Positions 1 through 7,186 of a stretch of 30,230 bases of DNA are shown in pieces. Origin of the DNA: a virus. How positions within the stretch are numbered: position 1 is the stretch's first letter; the number at the start of each line of letters is the position of its first letter. The notes below the pieces were generated by a model. That model saw only the letters and a list, made by a program, of their open reading frames with translations, ran no database searches and was not told the DNA's origin. The stretch lies in IMG/VR virus record IMGVR_UViG_3300034093_001897, positions 1-30,230 of that record. One strand, 5' to 3'. The position numbers and the translations under genes are program-made.

Positions 1-69
1 TTTATTGGAGTCCAGAAATTTAATTATCTACCAATAAATAATTATTATATAAGATTACCTTTTTTCTTG

Positions 70-132
70 TTAAACGTAAATGACGTAATCTGAATATTTT
101 TGTTTACTATCCTCTAATACAGATTGTTTGTT
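70..132 (-). pseudogene. 3' remnant of a 2OG-oxygenase-like gene (paralogue of 1063-1683)
   Basis: Read on the minus strand, this stretch encodes the last ~20 residues of a protein ending KYSDYVIYV and a stop. That ending is identical to the C-terminus of the gene at 1063-1683, and the DNA of 71-124 aligns without gaps to 1064-1117 with only scattered mismatches. Upstream in the same frame a stop codon occurs at 133-135, where the similarity ends and an unrelated plus-strand fragment begins. I read it as the surviving tail of a deleted or recombined paralogue. A conserved 3' end reused as a recombination site is an alternative. Confidence 0.7.
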
Positions 133-136
133 TCAA

Positions 137-387
137 ATGGAAAATTCAGAACCTGAATTTTTAGAATATGGAAATGTCTATAGCTGGGACACAAACCTAC
201 CTCATCGAGTATTTCCTGTAAAGAAAAAAACTTTCAACGTATACACGTTGTTCTAGGATTTAGTCCTTGGTTCGATTACATCGAAGAAGAAGATGCATGG
301 GTTACTAATGATTTTTTTGGAAAGAAACATCCATTAGACATGTTGATAGGCGGCGAGTTTCATCCACTCATTAAAGGTTTAGAATAG
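137..387 (+). pseudogene. frameshifted C-terminal fragment resembling an aspartyl/asparaginyl beta-hydroxylase
   Basis: The first frame from ATG 137 reads 39 codons, including SWDTNLPHRV, and stops at 254-256. The -1 frame continues as RIHVVLGFSPWFDYIEEE and DMLIGGEFHPLIKGLE, stopping at 385-387. Joined, these give about 83 residues. The WDT-LPHRV and RIH-V-LG-PWF patterns are like the second half of AspH/cupin-fold hydroxylases, where the His of HRV would be an iron ligand and the following Arg would bind 2-oxoglutarate. The switch falls in an A-run (224-230). The N-terminal half with the other iron ligands is absent, so it is probably a broken gene. A homopolymer sequencing error or programmed slippage is possible for the frameshift but would not restore the missing half. 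Confidence 0.5.
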
Positions 388-435
388 CACTAACATTAGG
401 ATGCTATACTATTTTTTGATCAATTATTAGATAAA

Positions 436-459
436 AGTATAGGATCAAGATCCTATACT
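436..459. promoter_or_regulatory. 24-bp perfect palindrome, candidate operator
   Basis: The arms AGTATAGGATC and GATCCTATACT are perfect inverse complements separated by AA. The right arm overlaps a near-direct repeat: GATGCTATACTA at 400-411 and GATCCTATACTA at 449-460. The element lies 29 bp before the ATG of the oxygenase gene at 489. It has no T-tract, so it is not a terminator. A dimeric repressor or activator site is the simplest reading. Confidence 0.5.
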
Positions 460-472
460 ACCCGGTGCTTTA

Positions 473-480
473 TATAAATA
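473..480 (+). promoter_or_regulatory. T4-late-type promoter octamer TATAAATA
   Basis: This is an exact match to the T4 late consensus TATAAATA, 8 nt before ATG 489. With the usual late geometry the transcript would start at about 486, leaving a leader of about 3 nt. The surrounding DNA is very A+T-rich, so chance occurrence is possible. Confidence 0.45.
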
Positions 481-488
481 TTTTTATA

Positions 489-1025
489 ATGGACAACTAC
501 TACCTAATTGATTTTAACAAGAACATCATTGTTGAAAATTTTAAACAAGAAAATTACGTTTCAGGTACAGGTTGGTTAACTCATAAGATTCTCAATAAAG
601 AGGATATACTATCACCCGAGATTATTGATTTCTTATCTACGCTAGATATCCCACTCTTTATTAATTTATTTTACGGTCCTCCTGCTGGTTTAACGTATAT
701 TCATATAGATAATCATGCAGGCGGTTGGGCTATTAATTATGCATGGGGGAGTTCTAATTCTATTATGAAATGGTACTCAATTAAAAAAGGAAGTACACCT
801 AAAAGGGTATTGACTACTGCTAATACTCCTTATTTTTTCTATACTTCAGATCAAGTTGAGATTATAGAAGAAACTGAAATTAAAGGATTATGCCTGGTAA
901 GAACAGACATACCACATTCAGTTCATAATTACAGCACTGACAGCGGACGTTGGTGTTTAAGTATACGATCACTTGTGAAAACTAATATATTAGAAAAACT
1001 TTCACCTTATATAATAAGTAGATAA
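489..1025 (+). CDS. Fe(II)/2-oxoglutarate oxygenase-like protein (phage type)
   Basis: The product has 178 residues from the ATG at 489; an in-frame GTG at 465 would add eight residues but lacks a ribosome site. The double-stranded beta-helix signature is visible: HxD as H72-I-D74, a distal histidine in DIPHSVHN (H143 or H146), and an arginine at R160 in WCLSIR that could bind 2-oxoglutarate. The segment AINYAWGSSNSIMKWY resembles the central part of small oxygenase-like proteins I know from marine T4-like phages. Family knowledge suggests hydroxylation of a protein or small molecule; the substrate cannot be inferred. It is transcribed toward the convergent cluster at 1063-2901 and is the only intact oxygenase of the island on the plus strand. 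Confidence 0.7.
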   Translation: MDNYYLIDFNKNIIVENFKQENYVSGTGWLTHKILNKEDILSPEIIDFLSTLDIPLFINLFYGPPAGLTYIHIDNHAGGWAINYAWGSSNSIMKWYSIKKGSTPKRVLTTANTPYFFYTSDQVEIIEETEIKGLCLVRTDIPHSVHNYSTDSGRWCLSIRSLVKTNILEKLSPYIISR

Positions 1026-1062
1026 AGAAGCTGTTTAGAGAATATTGCTACCTATATTTTTA

Positions 1063-1683
1063 TTAAACATAGATGACGTAATCTGAATATTTTTGTATAC
1101 TATCTGTTAACACAGATTTTAAAGATTCTTTTATAGGTCCTTGATACATAATTAGTTGTTTGTTATATCGAGGATTAAAATCAGTGCCGTGTTTTACTTT
1201 TGCATCATCATACCACCAAGTGTTAGTATCTTCCGGTAATTTTAGATAGTGCTTGTTCGTATTACTATCTTCATACCACCAAGTTTGTTTTGGATTGTTA
1301 TCAGTTAATAAACTTCTTATTGAATTGTATCCTGAAATTGAGGCAAAGTCTTGATGAGCGTAGACCTTAGTGAAACTTTGCAACATCCGAACTACATGTA
1401 CTTCAATAGGAAGTTTATCTAAGTGATCAAACAATGATGGAAATAGTTCAGGACAGTTTACATTCTTACATGTGTACGGCATAATATCATTTGAGTCTAT
1501 ACCTGGTTTAACATAGATATCAAATCCCACCCAATAGGCTTGTGCTAAGTTTTTTGTCTGCAATGACTTCGGAACAAATTTTTTATTTTTCTCCCATACT
1601 TTATTCCATATTTCCCAGTCATTGGGTACAACCTTAGGAAAAATTAATGGTATTGATACAGGAATCATTTCACAGTGCTCCAA
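1063..1683 (-). CDS. 2OG-Fe(II) oxygenase-like protein, paralogue A
   Basis: The 206-residue protein has a candidate metal triad: H110-Q-D112 in VYAHQDFA and H165 in KVKHGTDF, followed by a basic RYNK segment where 2-oxoglutarate is normally bound. The C-terminus ends KYSDYVIYV. It is paralogous to the gene at 2281-2901: both are 206 residues, both have HQD, a distal H-G and the same style of C-terminal tail. A third copy survives as debris at 70-132. Its start overlaps the 3' end of the upstream GNAT gene by 19 nt, suggesting one minus-strand transcript from 2901. Cysteines C72 and C77 have no obvious role. Substrate unknown. Confidence 0.65.
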   Translation of the reverse strand: MEHCEMIPVSIPLIFPKVVPNDWEIWNKVWEKNKKFVPKSLQTKNLAQAYWVGFDIYVKPGIDSNDIMPYTCKNVNCPELFPSLFDHLDKLPIEVHVVRMLQSFTKVYAHQDFASISGYNSIRSLLTDNNPKQTWWYEDSNTNKHYLKLPEDTNTWWYDDAKVKHGTDFNPRYNKQLIMYQGPIKESLKSVLTDSIQKYSDYVIYV

Positions 1684-2267
1684 TCAAAATTAAACGTAGA
1701 ATCCAATTTTTCATATATTACCCATTGCTTAGTATATTGTATCATTACAGGGAATTCTACTTCAATTAAATTGTTGTAAAAAAGATGACGGGGTTGTCGA
1801 GTAGTAATCCTTTCTTTAGTCTCACCTAATCGTCGTTTTTGGAAGACCTGTATAAGATTTTTGTTATAATCATTAAATGTTAATGCTATAATTTTTATGT
1901 TTTTTTCTTGGCACCAGATTTTTTGTATAGGAAATAGATATTCCCTAAGAATGCTTTGATGACGATAAATTTTATTAACCCATGTCCTTACACCCACAAA
2001 TGCAACATCTTGAGAAAAATTACTAATATATACACCCCCGCAAGCAACTATAGTTTCTCCGTCAAATACTATATGGTATGCACCACTGTTATCATTAAAT
2101 CTATCTGTTTTATTTAAGATAAAAGGCAATGTATGTTTTTCATTTTTCCAATCCTTGTGCCACATATTAATATTAGCAGATTTTAATTCTAAGTGTGTCG
2201 ACTCAAGAAAAAAATAAAAGTTTGTTTTTTCAATAGCGGACAAATTGTTATATGTTGAAACTCTCAT
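1665..2267 (-). CDS. GNAT-like N-acyltransferase
   Basis: The protein has 200 residues. The central part alternates predicted strands in GNAT order: AYHIVFDGETIVACGGVYI (beta3-beta4), then a charged region with RHQSILREYLFPIQKIW (the alpha3 helix that normally carries the acetyl-CoA pyrophosphate loop), then IKIIALTF (beta5) and a helix with NKNLIQVFQKRRLGE. The canonical RGxG loop is not clear, so activity is uncertain. It sits between two oxygenase paralogues: its stop overlaps the start of the 1063-1683 gene and the 2281-2901 gene is 13 nt upstream. Its ATG is preceded by AAGG at a normal distance. Co-transcription with the oxygenases suggests a shared substrate, but this is inference. Confidence 0.55.
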   Translation of the reverse strand: MRVSTYNNLSAIEKTNFYFFLESTHLELKSANINMWHKDWKNEKHTLPFILNKTDRFNDNSGAYHIVFDGETIVACGGVYISNFSQDVAFVGVRTWVNKIYRHQSILREYLFPIQKIWCQEKNIKIIALTFNDYNKNLIQVFQKRRLGETKERITTRQPRHLFYNNLIEVEFPVMIQYTKQWVIYEKLDSTFNFDWSTVK

Positions 2268-2280
2268 TTTACCTTGATAC

Positions 2281-2901
2281 TTAATTATAAATGATGTAAT
2301 CTTTATATTTTTCGATGCTTCTATTTAGAAGTTCTAGATGTTTTGTAGAATCTAGTTTGCCTGCAATAAACATTGTGATTTTTCTATACTCTTTTGGGGC
2401 TAAAAACGATCCGTGATATCCTAGATGATTATTTAGAATAAACCAATCAGTGGTATCGGGAAGTATAGGAAATACTGGATTTAATTTTTCTCTAGATCTT
2501 GCATCATACTGAACAATATCGGGATTTGTAGAGTTTGGTAATACATAAAATGTCTCTAACATGTCACGCATTACTAGATTTTTGTAAGCAGTAGGTCCTA
2601 GATTGGAGGGCGCTAGGGACTTGGCAATGGGATCTTGGTGCGGTTTATTATTGACAAATTGCTCTCTAAAATCAAAATGTCCACCGTTATCATAATCTAA
2701 CAACGGAATTGCTCGTAGTTTTTCATCCAGATCTGGAAAAAGTTTCAATAGTTCCGGATCAATTGGCTGATTTGTTTTTTTAAAGTTAACCCAATTCCAA
2801 TCTTGATGTCTTTCTTTTCTAGCATCAAAGTATTCTAATGTCTTGTCTCTGTTTAATTCCAGCTTAGGCAGATCAATCGGTAGCAATATAATATTGTTCA
2901 T
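2281..2901 (-). CDS. 2OG-Fe(II) oxygenase-like protein, paralogue B
   Basis: This 206-residue protein is paralogous to the 1063-1683 product. It has H88-Q-D90 (KPHQDP), H163 in GYHGSF and a basic EYRK segment at about 171-174 as a candidate 2-oxoglutarate contact. It ends KYKDYIIYN, the same style of tail as paralogue A. It is the first gene of a three-gene minus-strand run (oxygenase, GNAT-like, oxygenase). The 43-bp gap to the divergent desaturase gene contains one late-type octamer facing each way. No Shine-Dalgarno precedes its ATG. The conserved tail in both paralogues is outside the usual catalytic core and may be an interaction element. Confidence 0.65.
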   Translation of the reverse strand: MNNIILLPIDLPKLELNRDKTLEYFDARKERHQDWNWVNFKKTNQPIDPELLKLFPDLDEKLRAIPLLDYDNGGHFDFREQFVNNKPHQDPIAKSLAPSNLGPTAYKNLVMRDMLETFYVLPNSTNPDIVQYDARSREKLNPVFPILPDTTDWFILNNHLGYHGSFLAPKEYRKITMFIAGKLDSTKHLELLNRSIEKYKDYIIYN

Positions 2902-2905
2902 ATGT

Positions 2906-2913
2906 TATTTAAT
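2906..2913 (-). promoter_or_regulatory. late-type octamer ATTAAATA, 4 nt before the start of the 2281-2901 gene
   Basis: On the minus strand ATTAAATA is followed by ACAT and the ATG at 2901. It has one mismatch to NATAAATA. Together with the plus-strand octamer at 2933-2940 it forms a compact divergent promoter pair. Confidence 0.4.
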
Positions 2914-2932
2914 CAGGCGTCATGAGTTACAT

Positions 2933-2940
2933 AATAAATA
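2933..2940 (+). promoter_or_regulatory. late-type octamer AATAAATA, 4 nt before the desaturase start
   Basis: AATAAATA matches the NATAAATA late motif and is followed by CTGA and GTG 2945. There is no Shine-Dalgarno sequence. Typical late-promoter geometry places the transcript start at the start codon, within a base. Confidence 0.55.
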
Positions 2941-2944
2941 CTGA

Positions 2945-3697
2945 GTGAAACTATTTTCGTCTTCCCCGAATACATTGCGTATAATCCAACTCTTGTCAAT
3001 CGCACTTATTATAGTGTGTCCATTCGTTGCAGATGTTTCTTGGCAATACATATTGCTATCCGTATTGATGTTCTACGGGTATAGTGTGTTGGGAATCAGC
3101 ATGATGCTGCACAGATATTACAGCCACAAAAGTTTTAAACTAAACTCAGTGATCAAATGGTTCTTTACTGTGTTTGCTGTGCTATCAGGCCGCGGAAGTC
3201 CCCTAGGTTGGGTGTATATACACCGTATTCATCACGCAACTTCTGACACCGAAAAAGATCCTCACAGTCCGCATTACGATACTTTTAAGTTTATAGGATT
3301 TAAACCTATACAAGAAAATACAAAAATCAATCACTTTATTGTAAAAGAATTATTAACTACCGCACACATAAAAATTGACAAGTATTATCTTTTGCTAATA
3401 CTAAGTTTCCTAGTATTGTTGTCTATAATTGATTTTAATTTGATATTTTATATGTGGGCTATTCCTGTATTTGTAGTCAGTGTGACTCAAACTATGTTTA
3501 ATTATTTTGCACATATGAAGGGTTATCGAAATTTTGAAACAACAGATCGTAGCACTAACAATTTGTATCTTTGGCCGTTTATACTAGGCGATGCTTGGCA
3601 TAATAATCACCATGCCAACGCCCAAAAAACTTCGACAAAAGTATTAAAATATGAATACGATCCAATTGGAGTATTAATAAATTTTATAAAACAATAA
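2945..3697 (+). CDS. stearoyl-desaturase-type membrane fatty acid desaturase 1
   Basis: The 250-residue protein starts at GTG 2945. It has the three histidine boxes of membrane di-iron desaturases: H56RYYSH61, H93RIHH97 and H219NNHH223, plus DPHSP at 105-109 just after box two as in delta-9 desaturases. Hydrophobic segments at about 13-30, 35-55, 72-82 and 145-180 fit a four-helix membrane enzyme. It should insert a double bond into an acyl chain using O2 and host electron donors. It is somewhat shorter than common bacterial homologues of about 300 residues. A second desaturase lies at 4288-5061, separated only by a possible transferase gene. No ferredoxin or cytochrome partner is encoded nearby. 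Confidence 0.9.
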   Translation: MKLFSSSPNTLRIIQLLSIALIIVCPFVADVSWQYILLSVLMFYGYSVLGISMMLHRYYSHKSFKLNSVIKWFFTVFAVLSGRGSPLGWVYIHRIHHATSDTEKDPHSPHYDTFKFIGFKPIQENTKINHFIVKELLTTAHIKIDKYYLLLILSFLVLLSIIDFNLIFYMWAIPVFVVSVTQTMFNYFAHMKGYRNFETTDRSTNNLYLWPFILGDAWHNNHHANAQKTSTKVLKYEYDPIGVLINFIKQ

Positions 3698-3701
3698 CAC
3701 T

Positions 3702-4283
3702 ATGACAGAAGTTCGTGAAATTACTGGCAATCAAGAGTACGAAGAATTTTGTAAACAAATTATTTTTTCTCGTAAAAAAATAAGCGGTACTACTCCAATA
3801 TCCCCCGAACGTTATCAAGCTCTTCGAGAAGAATCTAAATCTAACAATTCTGTAGGAATTGGTTATTTTGAAGATGGTAAATTAATTAGTTGGATAACTG
3901 TAGGGTTTTACGAAAGTAAGATGCGAGGAAAATTTTGGGTAATCTCAAATTTTTTTAGTTCTGTTTATACGTCTTATTTTAATTTTAACCGGCCCGAATT
4001 TGGAATGTTGTTTAAAGCGGCATTTGACATAGCAGAAGGGCGAGGGTATCATCAATACTTTTACAGTATAGCAGAAAGACTAGAACGGGTATACGAAAGA
4101 CAATGGAAGAAAAATTCATATGCAATTCAAGGAAAGTATGACTTGACTACACTGGCTGTTGTTCCAGCAAATACCAAACCAGAATTTGAATTGTACTGGA
4201 GATTAATGGGACAGGAATTGAAACCAGATAATATTGTTATAAAATCTAGAAAACTTAAAGGCCACAATTTACCTGATAAATAG
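3702..4283 (+). CDS. possible GNAT-fold transferase
   Basis: This 193-residue protein is not clearly recognised. Segments in an order reminiscent of GNAT proteins are visible: SVGIGYFEDGKLISWITVGFY (two strands with a turn), a variable FFSSVYTSYF region, LFKAAFDIAEGRGYHQYFYSI (helix then strand), and ERQWKKNSYAI near the end. There is no clear acetyl-CoA RxxGxG loop. It begins 4 nt after the first desaturase and its stop codon is part of the late-type octamer for the second desaturase, so it is wedged into the lipid block. An acyl- or acetyl-transfer role in lipid modification would fit the setting but is a guess. Confidence 0.45.
   Translation: MTEVREITGNQEYEEFCKQIIFSRKKISGTTPISPERYQALREESKSNNSVGIGYFEDGKLISWITVGFYESKMRGKFWVISNFFSSVYTSYFNFNRPEFGMLFKAAFDIAEGRGYHQYFYSIAERLERVYERQWKKNSYAIQGKYDLTTLAVVPANTKPEFELYWRLMGQELKPDNIVIKSRKLKGHNLPDK
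4275..4282 (+). promoter_or_regulatory. late-type octamer GATAAATA, 5 nt before the second desaturase
   Basis: GATAAATA overlaps the stop codon of the preceding gene and is followed by GTTGC and ATG 4288. With -13 to -6 placement of the octamer, +1 would be the A of the ATG. Part of the motif is forced by the Asp-Lys-stop codons, which weakens it alone; the same spacing recurs elsewhere in the window. Confidence 0.5.
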
Positions 4284-4287
4284 TTGC

Positions 4288-5061
4288 ATGAAGAACTATT
4301 TTTCAAGCAGTACGTTGGGTGCCCAACTATTTTTAATCATATCTTTGCTAGGATCTATACTAGGCGTATATATCTACGGCATGAGTGCAATTGAATTGTT
4401 GTTAGTTTTACTAGGTTACTTTGTTTACGGGTGTTTAGGAATCGTAATAACATATCATAGACGGTTAACGCATAACAGTTACAAAACATATCCATGGTTA
4501 ACTAAAATACTTTCAGTTGTAGGCTGTTTTGCGGGCACCGGCAGTCCATTAGCCTGGGTTGCTATTCATATCAACCATCACTTAAAGAGCGACAAACCAG
4601 AAGACCCACACAGTCCTTTACACAAAGGCGTTAAAATTTTTACACTAGATTATGTTAATCAAATCAGTGCGGATACTAAATGGCGTATGCGTGATCTAGT
4701 TACTGATAAATTTCAACAGTTCTTACACCGTTATTATTTTGCCATTCTTATAGCTTATAGTGCTGTACTTTTTGTTGCCGGCGGCTTCTGGTTAATGGTA
4801 TTTGCACATTGGATGCCAGCAGTGATTACTGGACTTATGAGTAATGTAGTTAACTATGTAGGGCATATGCCAAACTGGTTTGGCGGTTATCGAACTTATA
4901 ATCTATCAGATCAAAGCACAAATAATTGGTTATGGTCAATTCCCAGTTGGGGAGAAAGTTGGCACAACAATCATCACAGATATCCTAAGAATTCATACTT
5001 TGGTACAAAGTGGTGGGAAGTTGACATATCAGGTCTAATTATTAAATTGATAAAGATTTAA
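4288..5061 (+). CDS. stearoyl-desaturase-type membrane fatty acid desaturase 2
   Basis: The 257-residue protein has the same architecture as the product of 2945-3697 but has diverged strongly. Its histidine boxes are H57RRLTH62, H94INHH98 (Asn where the canonical box has Arg-x-His-His) and H226NNHH230, with EDPHSP after box two. Hydrophobic segments lie at about 12-30, 36-55, 72-82 and 155-185. Two different desaturases in one phage suggest either two double-bond positions or two substrates. The next gene follows with no spacer, so it is probably co-transcribed with the hydroxylase-type enzyme. Electron donors would have to come from the host. Confidence 0.88.
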   Translation: MKNYFSSSTLGAQLFLIISLLGSILGVYIYGMSAIELLLVLLGYFVYGCLGIVITYHRRLTHNSYKTYPWLTKILSVVGCFAGTGSPLAWVAIHINHHLKSDKPEDPHSPLHKGVKIFTLDYVNQISADTKWRMRDLVTDKFQQFLHRYYFAILIAYSAVLFVAGGFWLMVFAHWMPAVITGLMSNVVNYVGHMPNWFGGYRTYNLSDQSTNNWLWSIPSWGESWHNNHHRYPKNSYFGTKWWEVDISGLIIKLIKI

Positions 5062-5493
5062 ATGTTTCTTCTGTATTTCTTTCTATGGACGTTAATTCTA
5101 TATTGGATTCATAGAATAGGGCACAAACTGCCTGTAGTACGTACTATACATATGCATCACCATAGATTTGTATTAAACCATACTACAACGTGGCATTGGT
5201 CTAATTTAGTATTATTTAATGATGATTGGACTAGCACGTTAGACTTATGGCTCACTGAAGTTATTCCTACATTGTTGTTTAGTTTAGTAACTGGTCAATG
5301 GTGGATTAGTGTGTTCTATTATATATGGGCTGCATTTATACAAGAATCAATAGAACATAATTCAAATTTTAATTTACCTATTCTTACTAGTGGTAAATGG
5401 CATTTGATTCATCATCGGAATAATTCTAATTATGGGCTATTCATGCCAATATGGGACATAATATTCGGAACTCACAAAAATGTATACAAGTGA
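5062..5493 (+). CDS. fatty acid hydroxylase / sterol desaturase superfamily membrane protein
   Basis: The 143-residue protein begins directly after the stop of desaturase 2. It shows the histidine pattern of the superfamily: H17xxxH21, H30MHHH34, H99 in ESIEHN, and H114LIHH118, followed by a WDIIFGTH ending that is typical of the family's C-terminus. Hydrophobic segments lie at about 1-16 and 65-95. It is shorter than most members (200-300 residues) but the full set of histidines is present. The reaction would be O2-dependent hydroxylation or desaturation of a lipid, possibly a carotenoid or acyl chain. Its last 14 nt overlap the next gene. Confidence 0.82.
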   Translation: MFLLYFFLWTLILYWIHRIGHKLPVVRTIHMHHHRFVLNHTTTWHWSNLVLFNDDWTSTLDLWLTEVIPTLLFSLVTGQWWISVFYYIWAAFIQESIEHNSNFNLPILTSGKWHLIHHRNNSNYGLFMPIWDIIFGTHKNVYK

Positions 5494-6400
5494 AAATAAT
5501 TGGTATCAATGGAAATACGGCAATGATGCTTTATTTGGGAGACAAATTGAAAATAAAGAGCTTAAAACCATTTACACTAAAATGGATAGACCATTATTAT
5601 CGTTCAAAGAAGAATTAATCGAAGCAGCCAAAAGCACTATAGATCATTATCCAGGATTAAGACCTTGCATATTTTTTAGTGGTGGAGTAGATAGCGAAAT
5701 AATACTACGTTCCTACCTAGCAATTGGCTCAAACCCTAAGGTTTATGTTGTTAGGTACGAAAATGATCTAAACATTTATGATGTAAGTTATGCCGTTACC
5801 GTATGTTCTATTCTTAATATTGATTATACAATAGTAGACTTTAACTTAAAAAAGTTTTATGAAAACGATGCAGTAAAAGTATCAGAAGATGCACAAATAG
5901 ATAGACCTAGAATGCTACCCCATCTTAAATTTACAGACTGTGCCGATGGGTTAATTATTGTAGGGCATAGTGATGTAAGATGGTATCGTACAGATGATGA
6001 CTATAGTAAAAAGGGTACTTGGTTGATGCAAGATTTTGAACACGATTTAGGATGTGACAAATACAACATTCTACATAATCGTCCTGCAATTTATCAATGG
6101 TTTAAGTGGTCACCTGGATTGGTTTTAGGGTATACTACGTTAACCTGGTTTAAAAAATTAGTAAACGACGAATACCGTGGACGATTAGGCATCAATTCTA
6201 CAAAAATACTAGGCTTTCGAGAAATGTATCCCGATATTATCGAACGCAAGAAACAGACAGGATTTGAAAAAATTGATGATCTAGTTGCTGAAGTTCAACT
6301 TGTATTGAAAAATAAGTACAATGGTTTGCCCTACAGGCAACAAATAGATAGAACTATAACTCAACTTTATAATGAAATTAAAGGCCCAATTAATAAGTAA
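5480..6400 (+). CDS. asparagine-synthetase-like PP-loop ATPase 1
   Basis: The 306-residue protein contains the ATP pyrophosphatase PP-loop SGGVDSE at 67-73, preceded by a beta strand (PCIFF) and followed by a helix, and a YVVRYE strand after it. Later IIVGHSD resembles the second part of the nucleotide site in the asparagine synthetase C-terminal domain. There is no N-terminal glutaminase domain, so ammonia or another amine would be the nucleophile, or a partner supplies it. Known relatives include WbpG-type sugar amidotransferases and amide-forming enzymes of natural-product pathways. Its start overlaps the end of the hydroxylase-type gene by 14 nt. Substrate unknown. Confidence 0.7.
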   Translation: MYTSENNWYQWKYGNDALFGRQIENKELKTIYTKMDRPLLSFKEELIEAAKSTIDHYPGLRPCIFFSGGVDSEIILRSYLAIGSNPKVYVVRYENDLNIYDVSYAVTVCSILNIDYTIVDFNLKKFYENDAVKVSEDAQIDRPRMLPHLKFTDCADGLIIVGHSDVRWYRTDDDYSKKGTWLMQDFEHDLGCDKYNILHNRPAIYQWFKWSPGLVLGYTTLTWFKKLVNDEYRGRLGINSTKILGFREMYPDIIERKKQTGFEKIDDLVAEVQLVLKNKYNGLPYRQQIDRTITQLYNEIKGPINK

Positions 6401-6491
6401 CTGTGGGTTTTACAAAGTAGCGGATAAAACTTGTAATAACGAAATTTATGAATCAACTTGTATTAATTCTCCTATAGTAAGAAATTTTTAA
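6372..6491 (+). CDS. possible 39-residue cysteine-containing microprotein or gene remnant
   Basis: ATG 6372 opens a 39-codon frame that overlaps the end of the PP-loop gene in another frame and continues through the intergenic gap to a stop at 6489-6491. It contains NCGFYKVADKTC and YESTC, so three cysteines. There is no ribosome site. It may be the remnant of another gene's 3' end or simply an open gap. Low confidence. Confidence 0.2.
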   Translation: MKLKAQLISNCGFYKVADKTCNNEIYESTCINSPIVRNF

Positions 6492-6507
6492 ACATGTGTC
6501 TTTGATA

Positions 6508-6526
6508 TGTAAATACTACCTATACT
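6508..6526 (+). promoter_or_regulatory. candidate promoter before the cupin gene
   Basis: TGTAAATA at 6508-6515 is a one-mismatch late-type octamer and TATACT at 6521-6526 a sigma70-type -10 box; no good -35 box is at the right distance. An AGAGG ribosome site lies before ATG 6542. Either element could drive the cupin gene. Confidence 0.3.
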
Positions 6527-6541
6527 ACAGAGGCAGTCACG

Positions 6542-7174
6542 ATGAAATTTCAAAAAATAACAGACGAGTTAACAATTTATGATAGGACTATTTTAAAAAT
6601 AAAAGTAATAGATACTCATTACACATCTGAATTAAAAAATCATTCAACATTTATTATTGGAAATAATTGTAAGATGGTATCGGCATCTTATCAAATTAAC
6701 GGAAAATTTGGCGCCTGCGTAAATGAAAATATTGTATTAGATGGGAGTGCATTGATTATTGAAACTCCCGGATACAAATTTCAAGAGCAACAATTGGTAA
6801 CATTTGATCCTACTATTCAGGGTCAATTAAGTTATATAGATGGTTGCTCAAATACCAATATTATTAATCCGTTGCGTAACGGAGATCCCTGTATAAATTA
6901 TTTGTTTTTTCCTAACGATATAAAGCAAACATTTCACACACATCCTAGTATTCGAATAGGCGTAATATTAGAAGGTAGGGGATTTGCTGAAATTGACAAA
7001 GAAGTAGTTGAATTATCCAAAGGTGATCGATTTATTTTAGACAGACACGCTAGACATAGATTTTTTACAACAGACTCTTTTATGAGTTTAGCTGTTTTTC
7101 ATCCAGATAGTGAAGACGGTCCAAAAGATGAAGCTAACCCTATGAAAACTAGAACATATATAAATAATCAATAA
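6542..7174 (+). CDS. cupin-domain protein
   Basis: The 210-residue protein has a C-terminal cupin barrel at about 118-180. Metal-ligand candidates are H132-T-H134 in TFHTHPSIRIG, E150 in GRGFAEID, and H169 or H172 in DRHARHRF, matching the two conserved cupin motifs. The N-terminal 110 residues are mostly beta strands and are not recognised. Bacterial cupins of this type act as isomerases, dioxygenases or sensors for sugars and small acids. The gene has a Shine-Dalgarno-like AGAGG, lies between two PP-loop blocks and is 12 nt ahead of the next gene. The role could be tailoring of the same compound that the PP-loop enzymes act on, but this is only contextual. Confidence 0.65.
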   Translation: MKFQKITDELTIYDRTILKIKVIDTHYTSELKNHSTFIIGNNCKMVSASYQINGKFGACVNENIVLDGSALIIETPGYKFQEQQLVTFDPTIQGQLSYIDGCSNTNIINPLRNGDPCINYLFFPNDIKQTFHTHPSIRIGVILEGRGFAEIDKEVVELSKGDRFILDRHARHRFFTTDSFMSLAVFHPDSEDGPKDEANPMKTRTYINNQ

Positions 7175-7186
7175 TTGGAGATAACA

